DNA from: an uncultured Muribaculaceae bacterium
Lineage (GTDB): Bacteria > Bacteroidota > Bacteroidia > Bacteroidales > Muribaculaceae
Assembly (NCBI GenBank): GCA_947174635.1
Contig: CAMWJS010000010.1
Location: forward strand, 1 to 64,000
DNA: 64,000 nucleotides
Direction of reading: 5' to 3'
Positions 44,032-53,941 of this stretch are shown in pieces. The notes beneath the pieces are model-generated. The model saw only the letters and a list, made by a program, of their open reading frames with translations. It searched no databases and was not told where the DNA came from. How positions within the stretch are numbered: position 1 is the first letter of the stretch; every line of letters starts with the position of its first letter. Both the position numbers and the translations under genes were made by a program.

Positions 44032-46059
44032 ATGCAAAAAGGAACAATTGGGGTAACTACCGAGAATATTTTCCCCGTCATCAAAAAATTTCTTTACAGC
44101 GACCACGAGATATTTCTTCGCGAACTTGTTTCAAACGCCATTGATGCCACACAGAAGCTGAAAACGCTGTCATCGTTCGGCGAATACAAAGGCGAACTCG
44201 GCGACATGAACGTACGAGTGACCGTCGACAAAGAAGCAGGCACGCTTACTGTCAGCGACCATGGTATCGGTATGACCGCCGAAGACATCGAGAAATATAT
44301 CAACCAGATTGCATTCTCAGGAGCAGAAGAGTTCCTCAAAAAATATAAAGACACAGCAAACGCCATCATCGGCCATTTCGGCCTTGGCTTCTACTCAGCC
44401 TTCATGGTAGCCAAGAAAGTTGTAATCCGTTCGCTGTCGTATAAAGAGGGCTCAAAAGCCGTGCAATGGGAATGCGACGGCTCACCCGAGTTCTCAATGG
44501 AGGAAATCGAAAAAGCCGAACGCGGCACAGACATCATACTCTACATCGACGATGACAACAAGAATTATCTTGAACAATCGGAAATCGATGCACTCCTGAA
44601 GAAATATTGCCGCTTCCTCCCCGTACCCGTAATATCAGGTAAAGAGCAGGAATGGAAAGATGGCAAATATGTCGACACCGACCGCGACCGTGTCATCAAC
44701 TCTACCGAACCGCTTTGGCTCAAGAAACCGGCCGACCTTACCGATGAGGACTATCTCAAATTCTACCACGACCTCTACCCCGGTCAGGACGACCCGTTGT
44801 TCTGGATACACCTAAACGTCGACTATCCATTCACCCTCACCGGTATTCTTTATTTCCCGAAAATAAAGAACAACATCGAGGTAACAAAGAACCGCATCCA
44901 GCTTTACTGCAACCAGGTGTATGTGACCGACTCTGTGGAAGGCGTAGTGCCTGAATTCATGATGCTGCTCCAGGGCGTCATAGACTCACCTGACATTCCT
45001 CTCAACGTATCGCGTTCTTACCTGCAGAGCGACTCTGCCGTCAAGAAAATTTCCGGATATATTACCAAGAAAGTTGCCTCGCGACTCGAAGAAATATTCA
45101 AGAACGACCGCACAGACTTCGAGGCAAAATGGGACGACATCAAGATATTCATCGAATACGGCATGCTGACCGACCAGAAATTCTGCGACACAGCTATGAA
45201 ATTCGTGCTTCTGAAAGATGTCGACAACAAATATTTCACCCTCGAGGAATACCGGACACTCATCGAGCCTCAGCAGACCGACAAGGAAGGCACTGTCATA
45301 TATCTCTACGCCACCGACAAGACCGCACAATACAATTACATCCGTTCGGCTCAAGACCGCGGCTACTCCGTACTGCTCATGGACGGGCAGCTCGACAGCC
45401 ATTTCATCGGACTGCTCGAGCAGAAAATCGAGAAGAGCCACTTCGTGCGTGTCGACTCCGACATCATCGACAATCTCATCCGCAAAGAGGACAAAAAAGA
45501 GGCTGACCTCACCCCCTTGCAGCGCAACATATTGTCGACACTCTTCCAGTCGCAGATACCGGCTGTTGACGGCGCTAACTTCATCGTCTCATTCGAAGCG
45601 CTCAACTATCAGGACAACCCTGTAGTAATCACGCAGAACGAATATATGCGACGCATGAAAGAGATGGCCGCAATGCAGCCAGGCATGAATTTCTACGGTG
45701 AACTGCCCGACAGCTACAATCTCATAGTCAACACCGAGCAACCTCTCGTAAAACGAATAAAGGATGCCGCCGACGAAGCGCTTGCAGCCAAGGTACTTCC
45801 GATGCAAAACGACATTGACGCAAAGAACGCCGAAATCACCAAGCTCCGCGAAAGCAAAGAGGAGAGCGACAAGACAAAATCGCTCGAACTGGAAAAAGAG
45901 ATAGGTGTAATCCGCGACAACATGTCGAAACAGATAAGCGAATACGCCGCTACTCAGCCGCTCGTGAAACAGCTCATCGACCTTGCCCTCCTCGGCAACG
46001 GCCTGCTCAAAGGCGCTCAGCTCAGCGACTTTATACGCCGCTCAGTAGAGTTGCTGTAA
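44032..46059 (+). CDS. htpG: chaperone HtpG (Hsp90)
   Basis: An ATP-dependent chaperone acting as a dimer in the cytoplasm. From the ATG at 44032 the product has 675 residues. The earlier start in the track (43897) is a TTG overlapping clpC and would add a non-homologous segment. The N-terminal ATPase has LRELVSNAIDA, DHGIGMTAEDI, NQIAFSGAEEFLKK and GHFGLGFYSAFMVA; the middle domain has LNVSRSYLQSD, and the C-terminal dimerisation part ends RRSVELL. It follows clpC and is followed by a strong bidirectional terminator. Confidence 0.96.
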   Translation: MQKGTIGVTTENIFPVIKKFLYSDHEIFLRELVSNAIDATQKLKTLSSFGEYKGELGDMNVRVTVDKEAGTLTVSDHGIGMTAEDIEKYINQIAFSGAEEFLKKYKDTANAIIGHFGLGFYSAFMVAKKVVIRSLSYKEGSKAVQWECDGSPEFSMEEIEKAERGTDIILYIDDDNKNYLEQSEIDALLKKYCRFLPVPVISGKEQEWKDGKYVDTDRDRVINSTEPLWLKKPADLTDEDYLKFYHDLYPGQDDPLFWIHLNVDYPFTLTGILYFPKIKNNIEVTKNRIQLYCNQVYVTDSVEGVVPEFMMLLQGVIDSPDIPLNVSRSYLQSDSAVKKISGYITKKVASRLEEIFKNDRTDFEAKWDDIKIFIEYGMLTDQKFCDTAMKFVLLKDVDNKYFTLEEYRTLIEPQQTDKEGTVIYLYATDKTAQYNYIRSAQDRGYSVLLMDGQLDSHFIGLLEQKIEKSHFVRVDSDIIDNLIRKEDKKEADLTPLQRNILSTLFQSQIPAVDGANFIVSFEALNYQDNPVVITQNEYMRRMKEMAAMQPGMNFYGELPDSYNLIVNTEQPLVKRIKDAADEALAAKVLPMQNDIDAKNAEITKLRESKEESDKTKSLELEKEIGVIRDNMSKQISEYAATQPLVKQLIDLALLGNGLLKGAQLSDFIRRSVELL

Positions 46060-46080
46060 AGCAGCACGATAACGACCAAT

Positions 46081-46135
46081 AGAGACGCGATTCAATGCAG
46101 TCAACTTAAGGACAACAGCATTGAATCGCGTCTCT
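46081..46135. terminator. bidirectional terminator between htpG and the barrel gene
   Basis: AGAGACGCGATTCAATGC and GCATTGAATCGCGTCTCT form a perfect 18-bp stem with a 19-base loop between two convergent genes. The tails are only modestly T-rich (TTATACTTGG). Confidence 0.75.
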
Positions 46136-46165
46136 TATACTTGGGGGAAAGCAGCCTTGCAGTTA

Positions 46166-47509
46166 TCAGAATGCTTCGCCTATGGCAAAAAGGATACCGG
46201 ATGTGTGACGGCCGAAACCATAGTCGATGCGGGCATTTACGTTGTGTTTGAATTCAAAGCGAAGCCCGATGCCGAAATTGGGAAGCCATTCAGGCTTTAT
46301 GTCCTCACGACGGAATTCCCTCGGAGCGGCAAACAATGCAGCACCGCCCACCCATGCCGTGGCTCCGAGCCGCCGGTAGATATTCTGCCGGTATTCAATC
46401 TGCGACGCTATCTGGTTGTTGTCGATATACGACCCCATATAGTATCCTCGCATGCGTATGCCGTCAGACGCAATCATTTCACGCATGGTCCAAGGCGTGT
46501 GCGATGTATTGAAACTCGCATATAGGTCGTAGGCAAGCACTGCGCCCCGCCACAGACGGAAATAGGTATTCGCGATAAAAGTGTGGTTGAAAAATGATGA
46601 TGGCGCCGAGCCCAACACCTTCCAGAAGAACATCGGGCGGTAGGCCAGATGGAAGCCGCGTGTGGGAGTGAGCAGATTGTCACGTGTATCGAATTCGAAC
46701 GACGCGCCTAACCCTGTGACATAATACTGACGCCGTTCGCCAAGCATGTATTCCGGATTAAGCACATCGCGAGCATCGGTATAGTCGGCATGCAGACAGA
46801 GTCCGGCATAGAAATTACGGTTTACCTTATAGATATAATCGGCCTGAAGGTCAATCTGGCGGCGGTCATAGCGCGATTTCGGATTATTGGCAGTCTGTTC
46901 GGAATTTATACCCCAGAAGTCAAGGCGCTTGCGGTAAAGCTCAATTTTATAGCTCAGACGCGAACGCCTGTCGGTAAAAAGATTATTTCCTTTGAGCGTA
47001 AGCACAAAAAAGCCGTTGAGCGAGGCATTTATTGACATAAACACATCGGACGGCTGCATTATTGAATCGGTACGGTCGATGCGGTATAGAGCGGTAAGCG
47101 CTCCTCCGATGCCGAAGCCGGCTTCACGCGTGTAGGATGGTGTTACCGCAAAACTCATATCGAACGGTTTATCAAACGTGCGGTCCACATTGCCGCGAAT
47201 GAGTGTAGAGAGATAGCGGCGCGACCATTCGGGCGCCCATCTGAGCAATCCGAGCGAATCGGCATAGTTGGTCTCCTTCGAGATAAAATCGACCGAAAGC
47301 TGACGACGCGACATAGACGCAGAGTCACCGTGCTGTACAGTATTGACAGCAAGCGGAGGCGTCTTGAAATAAGGATTTGTTATAATATTGCCTGCATCAT
47401 CGACACGCGACACCACAACAATTGTGGTGTCGGCTGGACTGACCGCCGACACCACAATATGTATCATAGAGATGAATATTGTCAATATGACTTGCCGCAC
47501 CTTATTCAT
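46166..47509 (-). CDS. outer-membrane barrel protein, Omp85/BamA-like C-terminal domain
   Basis: A 447-residue outer-membrane protein with a signal peptide (VILTIFISMIHIVVSAVSP). The C-terminal ~330 residues look like a surface-antigen (D15) barrel: repeated amphipathic strands, FDTRDNLLTPTRGFHLAYRP, the RMRGYYMGSY motif that recalls the VRGF/Y loop-6 motif, and the final GLRFEFKHNVNARIDYGFGRHTSGI. POTRA domains are missing, so it is not BamA itself; a transporter, assembly or patatin-like partner role is possible. It follows ftsH by 13 bases, in the place where cdsA often lies in relatives. Confidence 0.75.
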   Translation of the reverse strand: MNKVRQVILTIFISMIHIVVSAVSPADTTIVVVSRVDDAGNIITNPYFKTPPLAVNTVQHGDSASMSRRQLSVDFISKETNYADSLGLLRWAPEWSRRYLSTLIRGNVDRTFDKPFDMSFAVTPSYTREAGFGIGGALTALYRIDRTDSIMQPSDVFMSINASLNGFFVLTLKGNNLFTDRRSRLSYKIELYRKRLDFWGINSEQTANNPKSRYDRRQIDLQADYIYKVNRNFYAGLCLHADYTDARDVLNPEYMLGERRQYYVTGLGASFEFDTRDNLLTPTRGFHLAYRPMFFWKVLGSAPSSFFNHTFIANTYFRLWRGAVLAYDLYASFNTSHTPWTMREMIASDGIRMRGYYMGSYIDNNQIASQIEYRQNIYRRLGATAWVGGAALFAAPREFRREDIKPEWLPNFGIGLRFEFKHNVNARIDYGFGRHTSGILFAIGEAF

Positions 47510-47522
47510 ACACGCACGACAT

Positions 47523-49574
47523 CTATTTTATATCCTCAGCCTCTACATCTTCAATATTTCCTTCTGACGAGGAGGATGTATCCGCGCCGGAAGCATTCTC
47601 TTCGGACGCATTTTCACCGGCATTATCCGTATTTTCAGACTTACCGGTCTCGCGCGCGGCAAGTATTTCATCGGTGCGTGATGTCCACTGACGTTTTCCG
47701 AAAATCTTTTCGACATCCTCGGTGAAAATCACTTCGCGGCTGATCAGCACGTCGGCCAAATCGTTGTGTCCCTGCGCATGTTCACGCAGTATCTGCTTGG
47801 CGCGCTCATATTGCTCTGATATGATGCGTGACACCTCTTTGTCGATTATACGCGCGCGTTCGGCCGAATAGGGTTTGGAGAAACCATAGTCCTGACCTGT
47901 CGAGTCATAATAACAGATATTGGGAAGCTTGTCGCTCATACCATAGTATACAACCATGGCGTAGGCCTGCTTGGTGACACGCTCGAGGTCGTTGACCGCA
48001 CCGGTTGAAATACGTCCGAGGAACAATTCTTCGGCGGCACGTCCGCCAAGAGTGGCACACATTTCATCAAGAATTGCCTGGCTCGGTGTAATCTGACGTT
48101 CTTCAGGCAGGTACCATGCAGCTCCGAGAGCCTTTCCACGCGGTACGATAGTCACCTTGATAAGGGGATTGGCATAACGCAGGTGCCATGATATGGTAGC
48201 GTGGCCCGCCTCATGTATGGCGATAGAGCGCTTCTCTTCGTCGGTAGTGATTTTAGAGCGCTTCTCAAGGCCGCCGACTATACGGTCGACAGCATCGATG
48301 AAGTCCTGCCTTTCGACAGTCTTTTTATTATGACGAGCGGCGATAAGAGCAGCCTCGTTGCACACGTTGGCAATGTCAGCGCCGGAAAATCCCGGAGTCT
48401 GACGGGCGAGAAGCTCGATGTCCACAGTGTCGTCAATCTTGATTTTTTTGAGATGTACCTTGAATATGGCTACACGGTCATTGAGATCGGGAAGTTCCAC
48501 ATATATCTGACGGTCGAAACGGCCGGCACGCATAAGAGCCTTGTCGAGGATATCGGCACGGTTTGTGGCCGCAAGGATGATGACACCGCTGTTCGACCCG
48601 AAACCGTCCATTTCGGTGAGCAACTGGTTGAGAGTATTCTCGCGCTCATCGTTTGCACCCATATTGGGGTTCTTGCCACGCGCACGACCTACCGCGTCAA
48701 TCTCGTCGATAAACACGATACACGGCGCTTTCTCCTTGGCCTGACGGAAGAGGTCGCGCACACGCGATGCACCAACTCCGACAAACATCTCAACAAAATC
48801 AGAACCTGACATCGAGAAGAACGGCACGTTGGCCTCGCCAGCAACCGCCTTGGCGAGAAGCGTCTTACCGGTTCCGGGAGGGCCCACGAGCAGTGCGCCT
48901 TTAGGAATTTTACCTCCAAGGTCGGTGTAACGCTGCGGATTCTTGAGGAACTCTACAATTTCCTCTATCTCGGTTTTTGCCTCGGAAAGGCCTGCGACAT
49001 CCTTGAATGTCACTTTATTCGGGCCGTCCTTATCAAAAATCTGAGCCTTTGATTTTCCGACAGAGAATACTCCGCCACCGCTGCCGTCGCGACCTGACAT
49101 ACGCCGCATTATCAGCATCCAGAATACTATAAGGAGTATTATCGGGCCGAACGACCATATATATGTGCCGATACTGCTGCCCTCTTCGTATTGTTCGGGG
49201 GCATTAAACCGCTTGCTGTTTCTCCATGCCTTGACTTCACGCTGGAATTCGCCTACATCTCCGATTTTGGTCCAAATCTTGGCTTCCTGGCCTTTGAACT
49301 GGCTCTGAGGGAAATTTTCAGCGGCGAGAGAGTCGGAAAGATAGGCTGTGGCGCGTCCTTTTTTAGTGTCGATTACAAGCTTTGTAATACCCGACAGATT
49401 CCGGTGCGCGCTATCCTCCGGAGCGACAATATTTTCAAATGCTGTATAGTTGACTTCTTTCTCTATCGAATTGTCATCAAGATAAAATATACCGGCAAGG
49501 AAAAGGAGTATGATGGCATACATCCAGAACATGCTGAATTTTATCTGTCTTTTCTTGGGATTTGGTCCGGGCAT
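47523..49574 (-). CDS. ftsH: ATP-dependent zinc metalloprotease FtsH
   Basis: A membrane-bound AAA+ protease that degrades misassembled membrane proteins and short-lived regulators. The 683-residue protein has an N-terminal span ([20 protein letters not shown]), a periplasmic domain, a second span ([15 protein letters not shown]), the AAA module with GPPGTGKT and IDEIDAVG, the SRH region and the zinc site HEAGH with a downstream Asp. The tail is Asn/Glu/Ser-rich and acidic. It lies 91 bases after rsfS and 13 before the barrel gene. Confidence 0.96.
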   Translation of the reverse strand: MPGPNPKKRQIKFSMFWMYAIILLFLAGIFYLDDNSIEKEVNYTAFENIVAPEDSAHRNLSGITKLVIDTKKGRATAYLSDSLAAENFPQSQFKGQEAKIWTKIGDVGEFQREVKAWRNSKRFNAPEQYEEGSSIGTYIWSFGPIILLIVFWMLIMRRMSGRDGSGGGVFSVGKSKAQIFDKDGPNKVTFKDVAGLSEAKTEIEEIVEFLKNPQRYTDLGGKIPKGALLVGPPGTGKTLLAKAVAGEANVPFFSMSGSDFVEMFVGVGASRVRDLFRQAKEKAPCIVFIDEIDAVGRARGKNPNMGANDERENTLNQLLTEMDGFGSNSGVIILAATNRADILDKALMRAGRFDRQIYVELPDLNDRVAIFKVHLKKIKIDDTVDIELLARQTPGFSGADIANVCNEAALIAARHNKKTVERQDFIDAVDRIVGGLEKRSKITTDEEKRSIAIHEAGHATISWHLRYANPLIKVTIVPRGKALGAAWYLPEERQITPSQAILDEMCATLGGRAAEELFLGRISTGAVNDLERVTKQAYAMVVYYGMSDKLPNICYYDSTGQDYGFSKPYSAERARIIDKEVSRIISEQYERAKQILREHAQGHNDLADVLISREVIFTEDVEKIFGKRQWTSRTDEILAARETGKSENTDNAGENASEENASGADTSSSSEGNIEDVEAEDIK

Positions 49575-49665
49575 AATTTAAATGAATTTGCAATGGATTT
49601 GTGTGTGGATAGTAGACATCATTGTCTTTCCGGGAGAGTTGCATATACCCACCCGCGGAGTGTCA

Positions 49666-50028
49666 TCAGTCAAGATCGGGAATTTCGGTGACCACCGCAT
49701 CACTCCAGAGGTCTTCAAGATTGTACCGCTGTCTGATTTCGGGACGGAACACATGCACGAAAATATCGCCATAGTCAATAACAATCCACTCGGCATTGGC
49801 ATATCCGTCGTAGTTGTAAGGCTTGACACGGCACTGCTCGAGCAGATGCTCCCGAACGTTGTCGGCAATAGCGTTTACCTGCATTGAGGACGAACCCTCG
49901 CAGATGATGAATTTTGAAGCTGCAGCTCCCTCGATATGACTAAGGTCCACGACTGTGATGTTATGTCCTTTTTTATCCTGAATACCGTCGATAATAAGTT
50001 GGTCGATGTTGTTGTTTTCGCTCATCAA
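49666..50028 (-). CDS. rsfS: ribosomal silencing factor RsfS
   Basis: Binds L14 on the 50S subunit and blocks joining to 30S when nutrients fall. The 120-residue protein matches the Iojap/RsfS family: IIDGIQDKKGHNITVVDLSHIEGAAASKFIICEG with the conserved SMQVNAIADNV, PYNYDGYANAEWIVIDYGDIFVHVF and the C-terminal RQRYNLEDLWSDA. It is 91 bases ahead of ftsH, an order common in Bacteroidetes. A TAACTTTG -7 element lies on the minus strand at 50082-50089. Confidence 0.95.
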   Translation of the reverse strand: MMSENNNIDQLIIDGIQDKKGHNITVVDLSHIEGAAASKFIICEGSSSMQVNAIADNVREHLLEQCRVKPYNYDGYANAEWIVIDYGDIFVHVFRPEIRQRYNLEDLWSDAVVTEIPDLD

Positions 50029-50170
50029 GAGAATTTTATGTTATGTGGTTACAGTTGAAACTATTATATCTTTTTCACTCACAAAGTTAATAAAAATTTT
50101 GCGTAGCTTTTTAACTATAACAACAAAAAAAGGAAAAAAGTCGAATAGAATGTTAAAATGATATCAACAT

Positions 50171-51415
50171 CTATTCAAAACGCAGAATTGAAGCGGGTTT
50201 CAGGCGCGAGATTATCATCGACGGGAGCACCATTATCAGTGTCGCCACCGCTATTGCGGACGCATTTAAAGCCAGTACCTGCCATACCGTAATTTTTACC
50301 GGCACGAACGATATATAGTAGGACTCAGGGTCGAGCGGAAGCAGATGGAAATGCTGCTGCAGCATAATGAGCGCCAACGCCACCGCATTGCCCGCGACCA
50401 GCCCCTTTGCAAGCACCTTGAGGTCAAGGAGGATGAATATGCGGCGTATCATCGAATTTGTGGCGCCGAGCATTTTCAACGTACCTATCATATTGACACG
50501 CTCAAGAATAAGGATAATCAACGATGCAATCAGGGTGAACGACGATATGGCGGTCATCAGTACAAGTATCACCACCACATTGGTATCGAGTAGTGAAAGC
50601 CAATTGAAATAAACAGCACCCGAACGGAGAATACAATCCGCTTCAAGATACTCCGTAAGCTGTCGGGAATAATAAGCCTGCATAAGCGCCGAACGGAGCG
50701 ACTGCCATGCTTCGCCCATATCCTCCGGGGCAAGCCCCGTCACCTCAAACGATGCGACACTGCCATCGGGAATACCGGATATTTTACGCAGCACCGACAG
50801 CGGAGCATAAGCCACGACCTTGTCGTATTCACCAAATCCGGAATCATATATCGCCGAGACTTTAAAATTGCGGATACGCATTTTGTCGGAGATAAAAAAA
50901 CAGGTGCTGATTTTATCTCCCACCTGCAGCCCGAGCTGACGGGCCACGACCGATGAAACGACAATACTGTCAGCCGAGGCATCACCCCGAGGCAAATCGC
51001 CAGACACTATGTTTGCTTTGATAAAAGCATCGTGCCCGGCTCCGCCGTATCCGCGGAACACGACAGCGGAGAAATCGTCTTCGGTCTTGAGCATTGCGGG
51101 CATCCTCATGCTCTCTTCGACGACAGCTCCCGGAAGAGCATTCTTAATCACCGTTTCCGCCGCAGCGGCATCGGCAATCAACGGCTGAGACGATACGACA
51201 TCTTCAGCCTGAGCCTGCACGGTGAACTGTGCGTCAAATCCGATAAGTTTATTGACAATCTCGTGTTTGAAGCCCGAAGTGATTGCCATCGTCATCAGCA
51301 TGATGACTACCGACAGAACGACTCCTGCCGTCGAAATCCTTATTGACGTCCTGACACGATTGCCATTGCTGTCGCTAAGCCGCAAGCGCCGTGCGATAAA
51401 TAAATCTATGCGCAT
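50171..51415 (-). CDS. FtsX/LolC-like ABC transporter permease
   Basis: A 414-residue inner-membrane permease of the FtsX/LolCE type. It has an N-terminal span after ARRLRLSDSNGNRVRTSIRIS (TAGVVLSVVIMLMTMAIT), a MacB-like periplasmic domain, and three C-terminal spans (VILVLMTAISSFTLIASLIILILE, ILLDLKVLAKGLVAGNAVALALIML, VLALNASAIAVATLIMVLPSMII). The sequence ERVNMIGTLKMLGAT before the second span is the coupling region for an ATPase. No ATPase gene is adjacent, so the partner is elsewhere. A lipoprotein-release role is likely but not certain. Confidence 0.85.
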   Translation of the reverse strand: MRIDLFIARRLRLSDSNGNRVRTSIRISTAGVVLSVVIMLMTMAITSGFKHEIVNKLIGFDAQFTVQAQAEDVVSSQPLIADAAAAETVIKNALPGAVVEESMRMPAMLKTEDDFSAVVFRGYGGAGHDAFIKANIVSGDLPRGDASADSIVVSSVVARQLGLQVGDKISTCFFISDKMRIRNFKVSAIYDSGFGEYDKVVAYAPLSVLRKISGIPDGSVASFEVTGLAPEDMGEAWQSLRSALMQAYYSRQLTEYLEADCILRSGAVYFNWLSLLDTNVVVILVLMTAISSFTLIASLIILILERVNMIGTLKMLGATNSMIRRIFILLDLKVLAKGLVAGNAVALALIMLQQHFHLLPLDPESYYISFVPVKITVWQVLALNASAIAVATLIMVLPSMIISRLKPASILRFE

Positions 51416-51459
51416 TACTTTCCCCGCAGTATTTTTCTACACCTATAGCCTGAGACTCA

Positions 51460-52659
51460 TCAGTATGTACGACCCGGATAAGCGGCAATAGCTTCACGAA
51501 GCACAGTCAGAGCGTGCGCGAGATCTTCTTTGTTGAGCACATAGGCCATACGGACTTCATTCTTGCCATGATCGGGGTGAGCGTAGAAGCCCGACGCGGG
51601 GGCCATAAATACCGTAGCTCCTTCATACTGAAACTCTTTCAGGCACCAGGAGCAAAATTTCTCGGCATCATCGACAGGAAGACTAACCACCGTGTAGAAC
51701 GCGCCCATCGGTATCGGCGAATAACATCCGGGGATGCGGTTGAGTCCGTCGATAAGGAATTTGCGGCGCTCTACATATTCGTTGTACGTCATCAGCATAT
51801 AGTCGCGCGATGCATCAATTGATGCTTCCGCCACAATCTGACCGAGCAACGGGGGACTGAGGCGCGCCTGACAGAATTTCATGACGTTTTTCTTCAACTC
51901 CTTATGCTTGGTGATGATAGCGCCGATACGTATGCCGCATTCGCTGTAGCGTTTCGAGACAGAATCTATAAGCACCACCTGCTCCTCAATACCTTTGAGA
52001 TGGAATGCCGAAATATAAGGCGCTCCCGTATAGCAGAACTCGCGATACACTTCATCGGAAAACAGGAACAAATCATGTTTTTTAACGAGGTCGCGTATCT
52101 GGTTCATCTCTTTTTGCGTATAGAGGTATCCGGTCGGATTGTTGGGATTGCAGATAAGGATACCTTTGGTGCGTTCGGTAATCAGTTCCTCGAACTTCGA
52201 TACCGGAGGCAAAGCAAACCCCTCCTCGATGGTCGACTCCACAGTGACAATTTTCGCGCCTGCGGAAATCGCGAACGCCATATAGTTGGCATATGCAGGC
52301 TCAGGCACAATAATCTCATCACCAGGATCGAGGCATGCCATAAATGCGAACAGCACCGCTTCAGAGCCGCCGGTGGTGACAATGATGTCGTCGACATCGA
52401 CATTGATGTCAAAACTTTTATAATATTGCTGCAATTTCTTGCGTAACGACAGCAATCCTTCCGACGGACTGTATTCAAGCGTGGTCCGGTCGATATGTTT
52501 CAGCGCCTCAAGTCCCTCGGCCGGCGACGGCAAGTCGGGCTGTCCGATGTTAAGGTGATACACTTTGATACCCTTGGACTTGGCTTCGTTGCTCAATGGC
52601 ACAAGCTTGCGTATAGGAGATGCGGGCATCTGCTCGCCGCGCTGCGATATTCTGGGCAT
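51460..52659 (-). CDS. class I PLP-dependent aminotransferase
   Basis: A 399-residue fold-type I aminotransferase of the aspartate-aminotransferase group. It shows LNIGQPDLPSPAEG, the NNPTGYLY substrate-binding segment (CNPNNPTGYLYTQ), the PLP lysine in LIDSVSKRYSECGIRIGA, and an arginine near the C-terminus (EVRMAYVL) for the substrate carboxylate. Which amino acid it uses cannot be told. It stands 44 bases before the FtsX-like gene in the same direction; a TACTTTTG -7 element is on the minus strand at 52778-52785. Confidence 0.9.
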   Translation of the reverse strand: MPRISQRGEQMPASPIRKLVPLSNEAKSKGIKVYHLNIGQPDLPSPAEGLEALKHIDRTTLEYSPSEGLLSLRKKLQQYYKSFDINVDVDDIIVTTGGSEAVLFAFMACLDPGDEIIVPEPAYANYMAFAISAGAKIVTVESTIEEGFALPPVSKFEELITERTKGILICNPNNPTGYLYTQKEMNQIRDLVKKHDLFLFSDEVYREFCYTGAPYISAFHLKGIEEQVVLIDSVSKRYSECGIRIGAIITKHKELKKNVMKFCQARLSPPLLGQIVAEASIDASRDYMLMTYNEYVERRKFLIDGLNRIPGCYSPIPMGAFYTVVSLPVDDAEKFCSWCLKEFQYEGATVFMAPASGFYAHPDHGKNEVRMAYVLNKEDLAHALTVLREAIAAYPGRTY

Positions 52660-52848
52660 ATTGTAGTTGCGTTTGCGTTATTAACCGATTTATGAAATGA
52701 CGATTTACCAATGCTCCGGCGCGCATCAATGCAGCAAAAGAGCATAACCGCGAGCCGGTCTATTCGGCATTATCGTGCAAAAGTACGAAATTTTAATATA
52801 TAAACATAACCACCCGGTGTTTTTGTTTTAAAATTATCGCCAATTTAC

Positions 52849-52856
52849 TATCTTTG
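52849..52856 (+). promoter_or_regulatory. -7 promoter element before the YIP1-like gene
   Basis: TATCTTTG, with a TTTG about 23 bases upstream at 52822-52825. It implies a leader of about 12 bases before the ATG at 52875 and rules out the TTG start used in the track, which lies within the element. Confidence 0.45.
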
Positions 52857-52874
52857 TATCCGATTTATACAATT

Positions 52875-53426
52875 ATGCTACGCTTTCTAAAAAATATTTT
52901 ACAGCTCATCGTCAACCCCTCGCGGGGCTGGGAGGATGTTTCACATGACTCCGACGAGCCGGCGGCACTATGCCGCGACGGCCTGTATCCGCTTTTGGCC
53001 ATAACCGCCCTATCGTGCGTTGGCGCTTTCTGGAAAATAGACTCTTCAACGACTCTTATATCGGTAATCCAGAATGCCCTCGTGACTTTTACCGCATATT
53101 TCGCAACAATGTTTTTAGCGGAATTCACAATGGGGCTGGCAATGGACAAAATCTGCGACAAGGAGCCGTCGGCCCGCAAGAATTCCACTGTGGCAATCTA
53201 CTCAATAGCAATCCTCGCCATCTTCACGATTATCATCAATATAATTCCGATTGACCTGGCAGTGTTGAAATTCCTGCCAATCTATGTCGGATTCATACTA
53301 TATAAAAGCATGCGGTACGAATCGGTGGCTCCTGACAAAATCGGCCATTACATGTTTCTGACAATATTCTCAATCATCGTGCCGCCCTACCTGCTGATAT
53401 CGATTTTCGATATCATAAAACCATAA
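52875..53426 (+). CDS. YIP1-like multi-span membrane protein
   Basis: From the ATG at 52875 the product has 183 residues. It begins MLRFLKNILQLIVNPSRGWEDV, typical of the YIP1 family in Bacteroidetes, followed by four or five hydrophobic helices (YPLLAITALSCVGAFW, ALVTFTAYFATMFLAEF, IYSIAILAIFTIIINIIP, FLTIFSIIVPPYLLI). The YIP1 family is linked to membrane trafficking in eukaryotes, but the role of the bacterial form is unknown. smpB follows after 50 bases. Confidence 0.75.
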   Translation: MLRFLKNILQLIVNPSRGWEDVSHDSDEPAALCRDGLYPLLAITALSCVGAFWKIDSSTTLISVIQNALVTFTAYFATMFLAEFTMGLAMDKICDKEPSARKNSTVAIYSIAILAIFTIIINIIPIDLAVLKFLPIYVGFILYKSMRYESVAPDKIGHYMFLTIFSIIVPPYLLISIFDIIKP

Positions 53427-53476
53427 ACGTCACCGAACTTGTTATTCCATAACAACCACGGACAATATTCTCTGAA

Positions 53477-53935
53477 ATGAAACTTGCCAAAGACATAAAT
53501 ATAAAAAACAAACGTGCCACCTTCGACTATGCTATCGGCGACACCTTTACTGCAGGAATAGTGCTTACGGGCACGGAAATTAAATCCGTGCGCATGGGCA
53601 AAGCCTCGCTCGTCGACACATTCTGCTATGTGGAGAAAGGGGAAGTATGGATTAAGAACATGTATATCGCCGAATATTTCTACGGCACCTACAACAACCA
53701 CTCGGCACGCCGCGACCGCAAACTGCTGCTAAACCGCAAAGAAATAGCCAAACTCGAAAAATCGGGAAAAGAGACCGGCTTCACCATCGTTCCGCTGCGT
53801 CTGTTCATCAACGAGCGCGGACTCGCCAAAATCGTAATAGGCATAGGCCGGGGCAAGAAGGAATACGACAAGCGCCAGTCAATCAAGGAACGCGAAGACA
53901 AGCGTTCGATGGCACGCATGTTCGAGCGTGGCTGA
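53477..53935 (+). CDS. smpB: SsrA-binding protein SmpB
   Basis: Partner of tmRNA in rescuing stalled ribosomes. The 152-residue protein has [38 protein letters not shown], then [15 protein letters not shown], and the C-terminal basic tail [18 protein letters not shown] that enters the mRNA channel. It is convergent with the methyltransferase gene, whose stop is 6 bases away. Confidence 0.97.
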   Translation: MKLAKDINIKNKRATFDYAIGDTFTAGIVLTGTEIKSVRMGKASLVDTFCYVEKGEVWIKNMYIAEYFYGTYNNHSARRDRKLLLNRKEIAKLEKSGKETGFTIVPLRLFINERGLAKIVIGIGRGKKEYDKRQSIKEREDKRSMARMFERG

Positions 53936-53941
53936 CCTGAA